DNA of 64,000 nucleotides from Callaeas wilsoni (Eukaryota; Chordata; Aves; Passeriformes; Callaeidae), in contig VWPU01008497.1 in NCBI GenBank assembly GCA_013398955.1, forward strand, positions 1 through 64,000. Reading direction: 5' to 3'. Below are positions 12,101-24,898 of the stretch, one piece after another (within the stretch, counting starts at the first letter, position 1; each line of letters opens with the position of its first letter). The notes under the pieces are model-generated. The model made no database searches. It was not told the origin of the DNA and was given only the letters and a program-made list of their open reading frames with translations. The position numbers and the translations under genes are program-made.

Positions 12101-15100
12101 CTTCTGAAAGGTGGGAAGTCAGCCCTCAAGGGGGAGAGAGTGACCCTGCTGCCCTGCTGGCTGTCAGCTGTGGCAGCACAGGGAAACAACCTGTAACTTG
12201 CTTTTAGCATCACTGACATGATGGAACTTTGCTGGGCGGGATTGTGTCTTTGGAGGCAGAAGGTTGTTGAGCTTTGTCTGAGTTTAATTTCTTGAAAAAG
12301 CTGTAAGTAAGTGTGGAATTCAGTACCCTGAACTCTGGGATTTGTCAGTGTAAGATTTGCCATTCTGATTTGATGCAAGACACCCAACTTGATGCAATGC
12401 AGGTCATTGAACAGAAATCAAGGGACAGACATGTTTGCTCATTACCACATTTTGCTAAATCAGGACCAGTGTCCAGTCATATGTTACCTCCTGCATCAGC
12501 CTTGCTCTCTGCACCCGTGGATACTGCTTTTTTGTCTTCCAGAACTACCCCTCTTTTGTGAAACTGGTGACCTTATAAAACCAGAACTTTGTCTTATTGA
12601 TCTCTAACTAACACGTAATGTCCCTTGTCCCCAGGGATTGAGAAGGCTTTGTCTCGTCCCGGCCCAGATGTGGTTATTTGTGATGAAGGACACCGGATAA
12701 AGAACTGCCACGCCAGCACTTCCCAGGCGCTGAAGAACATCCGCTCGCGCCGGCGCGTGGTGCTGACGGGGTACCCGCTCCAGAACAACCTCATCGAGTA
12801 CTGGTGCATGGTGGACTTTGTCCGGCCGGACTTCCTGGGCTCGCGGCAGGAATTCAGTAACATGTTTGAGCGGCCCATCCTGAACGGGCAGTGCATTGAC
12901 AGCACCCCCCAGGACGTGCGGCTGATGCGGTACCGCAGCCACGTCCTGCACAGCCTGCTGGAGGGCTTCGTGCAGCGGTGAGTCCACAGGGACATCTCGG
13001 GGGTGTAGTCCATGCAAACAGCTGCTTCATCCCAAGTTACCTGGCTTGCATGTTGAGTTTATGCTGTACAACTAAATCTTGGTGCCTTATAGAATCTTGG
13101 AGTCATTTCAGTTGGAAAAGACCTCTAAGATCATCAAGTCCAACTGTTCACCCAGCACAGCCACCACTAGACCTTGTCCTCAGGTGCCACATCTACAAGT
13201 CTTTTAAATCCCTCCAGGGCTGGTGACTCCAATGCTTCCCTGAACTGTGTGTTCCAATGTCTGACCACCCTTTCCTTGAAGAAGTTTTTTCTAATATCCA
13301 ATCTAAACCTCCCTGGCACAATATGAGGCCATTTTCTCCTGACCTGTCACTGTTACCTGGGAGAAGAGACTGTCCCCTACCTGGGTATAACCTAGTTTTA
13401 GGTAGTTGTGAGGAGAGAGAGGTAACCCCAAAGCCTCCTTTTCTGCAGACTGAGCCCCCTCAGCTGTTCCTCATCAGACTTGTGCTCCAGACCCTTCCCC
13501 AGCTCCATTGCCTGAATCTGGACACGGTCCAGCACCTCACTGTCTTGTAGTGAGGGGCCCAAAACTGAACCCAGGATTCAAGGCAAGGCCTCACCAGTGC
13601 TGAGTACAGGGGGAAGTTCACTCCCCTGGCCCTTCTGGCCACACTAAAGTAGGTTTGCTTTGGTCCCACAGACTCTAATAATAGAGAACTACACCTCTTA
13701 ACTGCCCCAGAATGACCTCAGGTTTATTTTCATGGCTTAATAGCCAATTTGGATGCGTGCTTTGTGACATCCTTATCTAAGGATCTGAAAGTGTTTCATG
13801 AAAGTATTAAGAAAAGTGTCAGTGACTCCACCACTCTGGAAACAAATCAGCATTTTTTCTCAGATAAGGATTCTAAGATGCTGGTCTGGAGTGTCTTAAT
13901 CATTGGCAGAGCTGAAAATAGACTTCACATCTTATTTCTGTTTTTCAGCTACCATGGAAAACAGGACTTTCATCACCCTCTTAACTCTGTGACCTGTGCT
14001 AGAAGATAGTAATGTTTGAGATCTTTGTGATTGTGTTTACAATTGGTATTTGGCTGCAGGGAGAGTATCTCAGAAGTGTCATGCATTAGAGAAACATGCA
14101 ATTTAGAGGTCCTTCTCCCTGCAGCTGGGTGGGCAAGAAGTCAAAATCTTACCCTAAAGGCAGCCACAGGGAGATCATTTTGGGAAATTCCCTTCCCTGT
14201 ATTTATCTCACTCTTTCTATTTCCTCCACAGGCGAGGCCACAATGTGCTGAAGGTTCAACTCCCCTCTAAGGAAGAGCACGTCATTCTGGTACGTCTGTC
14301 CAAGATCCAGCGGGCCCTTTACACGGAGTTCATGAACCGGTTCCGAGATGCAGGCAACAGTGGCTGGCTGGGACTGAACCCCCTCAAAGCTTTCTGTGTC
14401 TGTTGTAAGGTAGGTTTTGGCAGAAGATGCAAAGAAAGGTTCTAATATGTTGGGGAAAGGGGAACATAAGTTAAAAGAGGAGGTGAAAGTGTGGTTGGGC
14501 AGGGATATCATCTCTCCCCAGAGTGCTCTGCAGTGATTCAAAAGTACTGTTATCTTTGCTTCTAGATCTAGAGTGCAGGGATGTTAAATATCTCTTTCAA
14601 ACTGTGCAAGAAACCTGCTGCCATCAGTTGAAACAGTCTGGGCTGATATCTTAAACTGCATAACCTTACCTGCTGTAGTGCAATTAGGCTTCCTCTTTGT
14701 GCTGTGTGGGGTGCACAGTGACCTCCTGGTTTGTCCTCAAGGAAAGAATTGGGCACTTTTAAAGACATGCGAGCTAGAAGAAGGGTTAGTTCTTTCCTTT
14801 GAATAACTGTGGGGGCTTTCAGGTCACAATCACTGGCAAGCAGCAGACCAGTGCAGGTCCAACCACTATCCTTCTTTATCCCTTCAGATCTGGAACCATC
14901 CAGATGTGTTGTATGAAGCTCTGCAAAAGGAGAATCTGGCAAACGAGCAGGATTTGGATGTGGATGACCTTGGCACAGCAAGCACTAATTCCCGCTGCCA
15001 GCCACAGGGAATTAAAGTCAAAACAGAGAGTAATGCTTTGGCATCACCAGTTGGAGAAGCTACTAATAGCAAGTTCCTCCAGAGTGTTGGCTTCAACCCT

Positions 15101-18100
15101 TTTCAGGAGAGAGCAAATCAGGTCGTAACTTACGAGTGGGTGAGTGTCACTGCTGGAAAACTCTTCATTTGGAGAGTCTGAAAGACTGGACAGTTTTCTG
15201 AAGCAGAGCAAAGAGAAGACTATTCTGTTTGAGTTGTGGGTTTCTCCTTTGTTCTCTTTACCACAGAGCATCTTGATAAGCAGATCTGCATGGTACTAGG
15301 AGGGGTTTGTGACTCTCATGAGGCAGAATTGTGGGCAGCACTCTTATGTCATTGCTCTCATCTGACCAAAAAGGCCATGGACTTTGTTATTCTAAACAAA
15401 GGTGTTAGGGTGAAGCTTGATCTAAATAAGATGGTGGTAAATCTAGAAGGATGGAGGAAAGCTCTTGAGATAAAAGAGTCGTGAGAGGTTAAGAGGACAC
15501 TCATTCATCGAAGAAGTTTGTCATTTGGAGCTTCTGGAATGGGAGGTAGCAGCAGTAGTTGGGAGTAACATTGTCACCTCAAACAACTGGATGTAAATAA
15601 CTTTGTTGCCGTGATTTATTTCTCTCACCTTGAGACAGGGTTGTTGAACTAAACAGAGAATGAGCAACTCCACCTGTAATAGTCTCCTGTTTCTCGGTAG
15701 GCCAAAGACATCTTATGTGATTACCAGACGGGAGTCCTGGAGAACTCACCCAAGATGGTGTTACTTTTCCACCTGATTGAGGAAAGTGTGAAGCTTGGTG
15801 ACAAGATCTTGGTCTTCAGGTAAGCAGAGTATTAACAACTAATCCTACAGTCATTAAATACTGGAGTAGTTGGATCCCCCCGGTACTAGGAGGTTGTTAC
15901 ACAGGGTAAATGGTGTGACAGTTCCCCTTTTCTCCTTTCTTGTATTAATGTGGATTTTCATCCATGGATTTTATACTTCTGCCACTGTCACATTTACTAG
16001 TGGGCGCTGTGCTGCACAAACAGGATCTGACAACCATCAGCACTGTCGTGGTTGGGGAAGGGTTCTGATACTCCACTTTTGCTGCTGGGGGGCTTTTTCC
16101 TGAACAGAGATCTTGGTTTTGCAGCCAGAGCTTGTCCACCTTATCTGTCATTGAAGAGTTTTTGGCAAAGAGACCGATGCCGAGTCCTCCAGGCTCAGAT
16201 GGAGGAGTTCATAACTGGGTCCGAAACATCAACTACTACAGTGAGTGCATCCAGTCCTCCTCTCTTTTGTTGTGGCACTGTTTGATCCTGTGAAGGACTA
16301 ATTCCTGAAAGTCGCCCACCATCTTCTTTTAGTTGTGTCTGGCTGTGAAAATGCTCTGCTGAAGCATTCTTCTGATGAGCCTCTTTCAGACTGTTCTTAC
16401 TTTAATTGTTTTGGAAGACAATGTCAGTTGAATAGCAACTAACCAGTAATTTCCAAATCCTCTTTTGACATCTTACTTAGAAGATGTTAGACATCTTTCA
16501 CATCTCACTTACACACTACTGCTTTTTTAAAGTTGCAAAAGATACTTTTTGCTTCCTATTGACTATTTGCTAGATCTTGCTTCCAAAACCAGAATCACTG
16601 TGAAATGCTTTCACTTGCTCAAGGCTTTGAATTCCTAAACTCTAAATCTTTTTCTGGTATGCGTTGTTGCTTTGTGTGGCTACTTTACAGGCCAGGACTG
16701 AGCAGTATGGTGGATGTGGTGTTCCTGATTTTTGCAGAGCTGCCAGAAGCAAGCTGCTGCCAGGAACAGAGACATGACACCCCCTGCACTCCTTTACACC
16801 AGCACTCTCTGTGCTAAGGTCTAGTTTTTGGGGGTTTGCCAAAGGCCTTACAATTTTGCTTTCTCTTGATTCCTGGAGCTTCCTGCATACATGAGGCCTT
16901 TGTTCCTTTTGTTCTTGCTTGCTATCCATCTTGCCTAAAGCAGAGCCTTAATGGGCTAAATGTGTTGTAGTGCTCCCAGGCCTGGCCTTGACAAGCTCGA
17001 GTAATGTTTTACTTGATCTTTCAGTTGAACAAGTCTCAGCCTGGCTGGCTGCATTGCACCTGCCTTTTTGGGCATATTACATGTACAGAGTGGTCCAGTT
17101 GAGATCCTGGAGTACATGACTTGAGAAGACCTTGAATTGGTTTGGAACCAGTTTCAAAGATCAGTGTTTGGAAAGTGGATTTGTTCGTATAGAAATCCCC
17201 CAAACATACAGAGCTTTAAAATGTATCTTTAATTTCCTTCTCAGGACTGGATGGCAGCACCTCTGCCTCGGAAAGGGAACGGCTGATTAACCAGTTCAAT
17301 GATCCCAGCAATGCCTCTGTTTGGCTCTTCCTTTTGTCCACACGGTGAGTTGGCTGGAGCAGAAGGGCACGGGGGAGGACTCATACTGGTGTTCTGGATG
17401 CATGTGGGTTTTCAGTTCCTAACTTCCTTTGTAATGTGTTCTCCATGGTATGATAGTGCCATCTGCTTCTGAATTCCCTAGGGATGTAGGATTTCAACCT
17501 TAGGCCTCTGCAACAGCTTAACAGACTTGGAAAGCAAACTTGGGTTTAAAGTTTGACTGGAGGAAACTTTCCATAGACCCTTTATGGACTCTTGGCTGTG
17601 ATGGTTGACCCTGCCTACAAGTTTTGGAAACTGGCCAAGGCAGCAGTTTGAAATTTGCCTTAATTTTCCAGTGCTGGGTGTTTGGGTGTCAACCTCATTG
17701 GAGCAAACAGAGTGGTGGTGTTCGATGCTTCCTGGAACCCGTGCCACGATGCCCAGGCCGTGTGCCGGGTGTACCGCTACGGGCAGAAGAAGCCGTGCCA
17801 CATCTACAGACTGGTTTCTGATTACACCCTGGAGAAGAAGATCTATGACCGCCAGATCTCCAAGCAGGGCATGTCAGGTAAGTGTGGATGAACACAACGT
17901 TCCACTCTCAGCCTTCACTCCTCTTAGCTCCTGTAAGTCCTGTTTCTGTGGGTTTTGTAACTTCTTTTTTTAAGGTTGAAAACCAGCCAAGGAGGTGACA
18001 GGCACTATCCCAGGGCTGTGTTTGAGTTGGTAGTGACATGGGATTCTGTAAGAAATTCATGGTGGTAGAGCCAGCATCCTGCAGCAAAGCTGTGGTCCCA

Positions 18101-21100
18101 GTCCTCTGCTGTGCCATTTACTTTCCCTGCTCCTCTTCTGGCTACTGCAACAGACCAGAGACTTGGGGGTTTGCTCATCCTGTTTTGCTCATCCTGTTTT
18201 CCCCTCTGCCTGGATATTGCTCATCTTAAACTGGGTGTTATTACTTAAATAGCTCTGTATCTCTGTTTTTCCTGCAGTAAGAGAGGGAAAATAGCTAAAT
18301 TAAAACATATGTTGATACCTTTGACTGATAGTGCTTACTTAGGTGCCAAGAATAATTAATTCATTGTGGTTCTAACCTGCCTTTGTACCAAAAGTATCTT
18401 TTGTGCTGGCTTGTGCCAGTTGTCAAGCTGCTCTCATAGAATGTGCAGCTGAGAGTTGTGGTGACCTAAAGAGAGCTCTGTGTCCTTCTTTGCTCAAAAC
18501 TCCAGAGGCAGCAGCCCAGCGTGATCAGCTCAGTTTGCTGTTGTGCACTCAAAGTGGAGTCCCCTGGCAGCTGGCCTGGCTCCCGGGAGAGTCCTGGATA
18601 GAGGTGTTTTCTCCACGTGCTCACATTTGACCTGTGTGCAGGAGGGAATGTTCAAGGAAAACATTCAGGCTCTTGTGAGTGAGGGAATGTGGCTGCTTTT
18701 CTGAGCTTTCCACTTTAGTACATAGTTATTAATTTGAGCCTATTTGGTAGGATTTGTGGGAGAACGCATACCGAAGTGGCTGCAGTTCTGTTCCAGGACG
18801 TGTATGTTTACAGCCTTGTTACGGGAGGTGGGACACTATCCATAATTAGTTTTGTGTTCCTGTTTGCCAGGAGCTTGGTGACCTGCACAGCCTTGCTGTG
18901 CAGTCTGAAGCACAGGCACTTGTCAGCCTGACGTAGTCAAACAGGCTCAGCTCTGAACATGATGATTTTTCTCCTTGCCCTGACATTTACAGAATACTTC
19001 CGAGGATTGTGTAGATTGCAAGGAGGGAGCTGTTTTAGGACAGAAGTGTGGGAAGGGCAACAGGCAAGCAGTACTGATCTCTTCCCTTCTCTGCTCACTC
19101 CATTTCCTCTCTCTTCCAGACCGGGTGGTGGATGATCTGAACCCAGTGCTGAACTTCACTCGACGGGAGGTGGAGAACCTGCTGCATTTTGTGGAAGAAG
19201 AATCTGACCCTGCTCAGCTCTCCCTCAATCCGAGCAAGATGAAGGAGTCTGTTCTACAATTAGCCTGTCTCAAGTATCCTCACCTCATCACCAAGGTAAG
19301 TCCAGCCTTCTTCCTTGCTGGCACTGCGCTGCTCAGGCAGGAGTGGGCCTGGAGGAGTCTGGCAGGGAGATGGGACCATGCTGGCAAGAAGGATGCACCT
19401 AGTTGCTGGTGGGAATAGGCAGAAAATTCTTTAGAGAGGACCCAAAGATCCCTGCCCTTCCCTGTGATATCTTCCACTCATCTAAAAACACCTCTGTCCT
19501 GTACAGGTTTGGGGGAAGGTTATCAGGCACCCCTTTGTTCAACTTGGTGCTGGGCATGAAGGTGGCAGTGGAATATCCCAGTTTGCTGCCAGCTCTTTTC
19601 CTGGGGTGACTTTAAACCAAAGCTGGGACAGGCAGCACTGGTCTGTGTTGTCAGGAGTGTCACTGATGGGGTGGTGCTGCGGAGTGGGCCTGTGCCAGGT
19701 GCTGTGGGGCTCTGGGGGCTGTGTGACATCGTGGCGGGCTCAGTGCTTGTGCTCTTGGCCTGGCCAAAGCTCCTGGGTTTTGCTGTGTGCTCATGGTAAG
19801 TGATGGTCTCGGCTGAGCAGGTGATGGCATTAGCTGACTGTCACCCTTCAAGGTGAGCCTTGGCCACATCCACAGCGGTGCCCCTCACTCATGCTTTGCC
19901 ACGGCCAGCCTGGGAAGGAGACAGGCTGCCGCAGGGAGCGGGCGGCTGCCGCTCGGGGTGTGCTGCTTCCCTCTTGCGGTGTGTGGGTGCCAGAACCGCG
20001 GTGCTGTGCGGTTGCAGGAGCCTTTTCAGCACGAGTCACTGCTGATCGACCGGAAGGAGCACAAGCTGACCAAGGCAGAGAAGAAAGCAGCCAAGAAGAG
20101 CTATGAGGAGGAAAAGCGAGCATCCGTCCCCTACACCCGGCCGTCCTACGCACAGTATTACCCAGCCAGTGACCAGAGTCTGACGAGCATCCCTGCCTTT
20201 AGCCAGAGGAACTGGTGAGCACCTGCCCCTTCCCCTCTCCCCATGCTGTAGACATGAAATGAGGGGACAGAGGATGCTTATCCCTGTGGGGTGAGTGCTG
20301 CACTCTCCTCCCTCCTCTCTCACTAGGCGACCAGCCCTCAAGGGTGAGGACAAACCAGTGGCAAGCGTCCGCCCAGTTCAGTCCACCCCCATTCCAATGA
20401 TGCCCCGGCATGTGCCCATGGGTGGTGCAGGATCAACCTCAAGTTCCAACCCTGCTGTCAACTTTCCCATCAATTATCTACAGCGAGCTGGTGTCTTTGT
20501 GCAGAAGATTGTTACCACCACGGGTGAGTTGCTGCTGCTCACAGTGGGTTGGGTCAGGTTGTGATGCCCATGGTAAATTGAGGGTGCCCGTGGTGAACTG
20601 AAGATCAGGGTGAGTTGTTGATGCCCACATGGGCTGTGGACAGATCGGCATCAGAGGCAAAGATACTGTCTCTCTGCATTTGAGTGGTTCCTCTGTGCCT
20701 CGAGGACTTTTCCTGCAGGGCTACAAGAGCTGTGGACCTTGTGGATTGTTGGGAGTGAACTTTCCCTGATAGGACCTGCAGTACTGTCGCTGGTGGTCCT
20801 GGAGATGCTGTGCCAGGACAGAATGGCTTTTGCTTCCTTGGAGCCTCTGCTGCCTTCTTGTGCTGTGTTGAAATAAACCCAGGGCTTGCTTATAGCACAG
20901 CACGTAGGAGAGACAATTGCACTGCAAAAAAAGGGGTTGGTGGTGCACCTGCCCTCTCCTGGCTGTGGGTGGCCTGTAGTTTAATGGGCACTATTCTGTT
21001 TCTTTCCCCACTGCCAGATATTGTGATTCCGGGTACAAACACATCCACTGATGTACAGGCAAGAATCAGTGCTGGTGAGAGCATCCACATCATCCGAGGG

Positions 21101-22970
21101 ACAAAAGGTAATTCTGTCCTGCTAAGACTTGTGGATACGGTCCTAGCCATTGCTAATTAGGAAAGAAAATGATGTAAAGGCATGAATCAATCCCTTGGGA
21201 AAAAAAGAAACAAGAAGGGGAGGCTGCAGTGACTCTGTTGCAGCCCGTGCTCTGGGTGTGCTGATGCTGCATGGCTGTTGCAGCTGTGGCTGCTCCTGTC
21301 CTTGAGAGGAGCAGTTAAAGTTTGTGGCTCAGTTCTTCCTTCTCACAACACTCACTGCAAGTCCTGAAGCAGCCAGATACTCCCTGGTTCTCCCAGAGCA
21401 AACTGTTTCAAGTGTGAAGTTCCACATTTCCCACTGGCAGCACACTGGGAGGGGGCGATCTCCAATCCAGGAAAACTGAAAGGGTGAAAGCGAAGGGTGA
21501 GGAAGGGGGTAGAAGCCCCACACTTATCTCCCTGCATTATCTGGGCTGGGCCTATGCAGCACTGCTGTCCTGCTCTTACCCACAGAACCTTGCAGGCTCA
21601 TAGTTCCAGGTCCTGAGCTGAGACTGGAGTTGTAATGAAGTTGTTGAATGAAGTTGTCCTGCTTCTGTTCCAGGGACGTATATCCGGACCAGCGACGGTC
21701 GGATTTTTGCCATACGGACCACTGGGAAGCCAAAGGGCAATGAAGACCGTCGGACAGCTGCCTCAGGTAGGGGCCTGTGGGTGCTGTGTGGGGCTTGCAC
21801 GTGTGCTTTCCTGCGGGAGTGTCTGGGGCAGTATTCCTGGTGTATTCCATCACGTCTGTGTTTAGAGCTGATCCCACCATATCCCCGAGATATTCCCACC
21901 TTCCTTTCCACTGTTGCCTCTTGGCCCGCAGGTTTTTCTCCGGGGCTGTCTTTCTCACCTGCCCCATCTCCTTGTTTGCAGGCTCCCAGAGCTCTTCCCT
22001 GGAGTCCACGAGCAATGGCAGACACAGTGCCTCATCCCCGCAGCTCCCCAGCGCGGAGGAGCTCACTCGGCCCATCTCCCCCGACAGCCCCGAGATCATC
22101 AGTGAGCTGCAGCAGTACGCGGAGGCGGCGGCCGCGCGCGAGTCCCGCCACAGCTCTCCCAGCGCCGCCGCGGCGCAGGGCCACGCCGCCCGCACGGACA
22201 CCGCGCCCGGCGTCGCCGCCCGAGGGGCCGAGCAGCGCGTGGGGGTTCACTGCGTGGCTCCCTCGGCGTCCTCGGCCCTGCCAGCCACCAGCCAGCACGG
22301 CGATGCCCACCCGGTGTTGGACTTACGGGGCAACAAGCGCAAGTCAACGTCGCCGTCGGCTCCGGAGGAGCAATCCCGGAGGCAGCAGAAGAAGCGCCAG
22401 TTGCCATCGTCCGTGCAGCCGTACGAACACGGGTACCCCGTCTCTGGTGGGTTCACCATGCCTCCTGTCTCTTTAAACCACAACCTAACCCATCCATTTG
22501 CCTCCCAGCCAGGAAACTCCTTGTACATGGGCACTGGCTCCTCTTATTACCAGCTGCCCAATTTACTCCCAGACCCTCATCTGGTGTTCCCTGTGACTAC
22601 TGACCCTCTGCTGACAGCCGGCACCGCCAGCTCTTCTGCTGCTACCTCAGCCACCGCCAGCGTCCCCTCATTCATGCTAAACCCTTCTCTGACAGGGGTG
22701 CTGCCCAATTACTCGCTTCCCTTCACGCAGTCACTCCTGCCCGAGCCCAGGATGTTCGCTCCTTTCCCAGCCCCTGTCTTGCCTAGCAGCCTTCCCAGGA
22801 GCATGGCATCTGCCTACCCTGGCTACGTGTCCCCTCACTCGGGCTACCCGGCTGGGGGTCTCCTTCGGTCCCAGGTGCCTCAGTTTGAACCCCAGGAGGT
22901 CCCAGAGGTGGGATGCAGCTCTAATGACGAGGACAAAGACGACGATGTCATAGAGATCACAGGGAAATAA
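5687..22970 (+). CDS. RAD54L2: RAD54L2 (ARIP4), SNF2-family helicase-like ATPase, 5'-partial
   Basis: RAD54L2/ARIP4 is a nuclear DNA-dependent ATPase of the ATRX-like SNF2 branch that binds the androgen receptor and modulates transcription. Twenty GT-AG coding exons keep one frame: 5687-5885, 7295-7434, 8999-9130, 9883-10115, 10607-10789, 11065-11198, 11914-12110, 12635-12977, 14232-14409, 14888-15139, 15701-15819, 16125-16240, 17245-17344, 17672-17877, 19120-19295, 20018-20214, 20327-20523, 21018-21107, 21674-21766 and 21982-22970, with a TAA stop. This gives about 1,423 residues against about 1,467 in human, and the product matches the human protein nearly end to end. The first visible exon starts in phase 1, so roughly 60 acidic N-terminal residues and the start codon lie upstream of the window. 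Exon boundaries were inferred by eye from splice consensus and protein similarity. Confidence 0.97.
7505..7785 (+). repeat. CR1 LINE 3' fragment
   Basis: A 5'-truncated CR1 copy lies in the intron after exon 7295-7434. It reads through GGTTGGACTAGATGACCTTT and ends in TTCTGTGATTCTATG, the typical avian CR1 3' terminus, giving sense orientation on the plus strand. Confidence 0.9.
9123..9180 (+). repeat. Tandem duplication of an exon-intron junction in RAD54L2
   Basis: TAAAGATGGTAAGTGAC occurs at 9123-9139 and again exactly 30 bases later at 9153-9169, followed in both copies by a near-identical CAATTGC stretch. The duplicated unit includes the exon end and the splice donor. The first donor keeps the frame. 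Use of the second would add GGT AAG TGA, an immediate stop. Confidence 0.9.
9883..12977 (+). other. RAD54L2: RAD54L2 ATPase lobe 1 (helicase motifs I-III)
   Basis: These exons carry the first RecA-like lobe. Motif I (Walker A) reads AHSMGLGKT at 10691-10717, motif Ia is LAIVP just before 10789, and motif II (Walker B) reads DEGH at 12682-12693. DEGH rather than DEAH is the form known in ATRX and ARIP4. Motif III is TGYPLQNN shortly after. The nucleotide-binding lysine and catalytic acidic pair are present, so ATPase activity is expected. The final exon (343 bp) is strikingly GC-rich compared with its neighbours. Confidence 0.93.
13088..13660 (-). repeat. CR1 LINE copy, antisense, in RAD54L2 intron
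   Basis: Starting at ATAGAATCTTGGAGTCATTT, the plus strand shows the reverse complement of a CR1 3' end. It continues for about 570 bases through the reverse-complement blocks (CTCTAAGATCATCAAGTCC, CTCCAGACCCTTCCCCAGCT, CTCACCAGTGCTGAGTACA). It is one of the longest CR1 copies here and lies between the 12635-12977 and 14232-14409 exons. Confidence 0.9.
14232..17877 (+). other. RAD54L2: RAD54L2 ATPase lobe 2 (helicase motifs IV-VI)
   Basis: These exons encode the linker and the second RecA-like lobe. DKILVFSQSLSTL (motif IV) spans the 15819/16125 junction. [14 protein letters not shown] (motif V) spans the 17344/17672 junction. In the 206-bp exon, [19 protein letters not shown] and GQKK form motif VI, with the arginine finger in [14 protein letters not shown] sequence in the 14888-15139 exon matches the sumoylation consensus. 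The sites fit an intact SNF2 motor. Confidence 0.92.
19120..22970 (+). other. RAD54L2: RAD54L2 C-terminal region
   Basis: After the motor come a basic helical segment ([16 protein letters not shown], exon 20018-20214), several short conserved exons, and one large last exon (21982-22970, 330 codons with stop). The last exon is rich in Ser, Pro, Tyr and Gly, is likely disordered, and ends in the acidic tail [14 protein letters not shown]. The tail closely matches the human C-terminus. Alanine-rich codons around 22110-22240 are very GC-rich. The region contains no catalytic domain. Confidence 0.9.
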
Positions 22971-24102
22971 AAAGGCCCAGCTCCTGCTCGGTCTCAGCTC
23001 CGCCAGGAGGCAAAAGTTGCAGGACCTTTTTGGGAGTCAGGATTTTCCCTCTGGGCTACGGCAGTGGGTGGAGAAGGAGTGCGAAGGGTGTGGCGTGGGG
23101 GTGGTTTTGTTCTTTTCGTTTTGTTCTGTTGTTTTTTAGCTGTCAAGGATAAGAATTGTATTAGGGGCTGGGAGATGGGAGAGGGATAGAGTGGACCTTT
23201 GAGAGCCGGGGGAGCAAGAGCCGGGGAGGAGGAAAGCAGCAATGCAAACTGTAGGAGTGCCTCCCCCCACGCTCTGTCTGTCTGTCTGTCTCTGTTCTCT
23301 GTCTTGTCTGGCCGTGGAGGCTTGGTGTTGTGAGTCACTGCCCTCCTCAGGCCTGGAGGCGCGGGCTTGACCGCTGGCAGGGCCGAGCTCCCTCTCACAT
23401 GAACTGCCTTATCTGTGAACTTCTCTCACTGCGAGAGGGGTGGGCCAGGGGTGACTCCACCAGAAGTTGGGGACAAAGTGTTTTTAATGGGGAGGGAGTG
23501 GGGAGGCATCTACATTGTGTATGTTGGGGCAGGGAGGGAGGGGATTGATGTCAAATAAAAGAAGAAAGAAAAGAAAAAAAAAAAGAGAAAAAAAGAGAAA
23601 ATACCCCACAGTTTTTCACCCTCTTCAAATTCACATGAGACTAGTGTGAGGGCTCCAGGCAGGCTCCTGTGCCAGGGCTCTGGTGGGGGGCTCCCCTGGG
23701 CTCTTCTGGAGGGCCCCATCCAAGGTAGGTTGGCCCTGTGGGTCTGATGGCACCTCTGTGTGCCAGGCCAGATGAGTGGAGCAATCCCACGTCTTGGTGG
23801 CCATCAGAGGGGAATCCTGCTGACTTCCCCATCTCCTGCCAGGCTGTGTGAAGGCCACGTCTCACCCTGCTGTGGCCCACCAGATACAGGGGTGGGTGGG
23901 CTCACTGCTGCTTCTGAACAGCACCAGGCAGTGGAGAAAGCTGGGAGGGGACACTGGACCAGTGCCAGTTGCTGTTGAATCTGTGACTGGAGAGACTTTC
24001 CTCTGCACAGAATCTCTACGTTAATTTATTTCATGAAGGCATAATATTTATTGTCTGGGAGAGTCTTTCTTTCTACTTTTAAATTAATTTCCATATTAAA
24101 AA

Positions 24103-24108
24103 AATAAA
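24103..24108 (+). terminator. Candidate proximal poly(A) signal, RAD54L2
   Basis: AATAAA sits at the end of an AT-rich run and is followed within 40 bases by a GT-rich stretch (GTGGTTGCTTGTTGGGTTGT), the downstream element expected of a working cleavage site. Confidence 0.6.
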
Positions 24109-24892
24109 AAGCTGGCCTCCATCATGCAGTGGTTGCTTGTTGGGTTGTCTGTGTGGGGAGAAGCAGATGGTTGACCAAAGCCTAGCTTAGGAGCAGGGCC
24201 AGCTCTGGAGGTGGCCTGTGGCTGACCCGGGTGGCACCGGTTGGATGTGTCCCATCAGGGCATTCTGCCAGAGCAGGAGCTGCTCTGGGTGCTGAGCAGC
24301 TGGAGGGAGGATGGAATCCTCTTGTCGTGGAGCAGGTGGAGGAGCACACGTGGGAGCCTCCTGTGCTCATTCCAGAGCAAAGGAGGAGAGCTGTGAGGTG
24401 TGTGGAGCTGGGAGAACAGAGCTCCAGCTGGGGAAGTGCCTTTCCCCACGCAGGGAGTGGCCCCACTGCTCGGCCCCACGAGTGCAAGGTCCCCCTGGCT
24501 CTGGCCCTGCCAGTGAGCACCCTGGCTGCTCCTCAGGGCCAGGGCTCCTAGGGAGAGGCTGGGATGCCCAGGTGCAGCTGGACTTGGAGCGTGTGACTGT
24601 GTGTGTGAACGCTCTAGGATGGACACTTCAAATCCAGGAACCTCCGTGTCCCATCTGGGTGTCACCATGCAGGAGCTGTGCTGGCCTGCGTTGGATGTCC
24701 CTGGAGCTGGTGGTAGCCTGTAGGGGACCCCTAGGCCATGGAAGCTGCAGGCACTGGTGTTTGCTGGGACCAACTAGATGTAGGAAAGGGCAGGATGTCC
24801 TGACATCCTCCACCAGAGGGGTGCTGGAAGATGGGGACCTCCCTTCCTGAGAGAGAGAGGGCTGTGTGTGCACGCGTGTGTTACGGAAACAT

Positions 24893-24898
24893 AATAAA
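24893..24898 (+). terminator. Candidate intermediate poly(A) signal, RAD54L2
   Basis: AATAAA in ACATAATAAAAAATG is followed by a T/G-rich stretch (AGTGTCTTTCTCTGTTTAATG). It would give a 3' UTR of about 1.9 kb. Confidence 0.5.

Noticed and set aside
21777..21981. Possible in-frame N-terminal extension of the last RAD54L2 exon starting at an ATG near 21777
   Set aside because: It reads through the preceding 215-bp intron, which has a normal donor (21767) and acceptor (21981). Splicing restores the conserved protein, so the extension is read-through only.
23556..23605. Purine-rich A/G run after AATAAA at 23554, considered as the end of a processed pseudogene
   Set aside because: There is no retrocopy upstream. 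The sequence is continuous with the RAD54L2 3' UTR and is better read as a simple-sequence tract.
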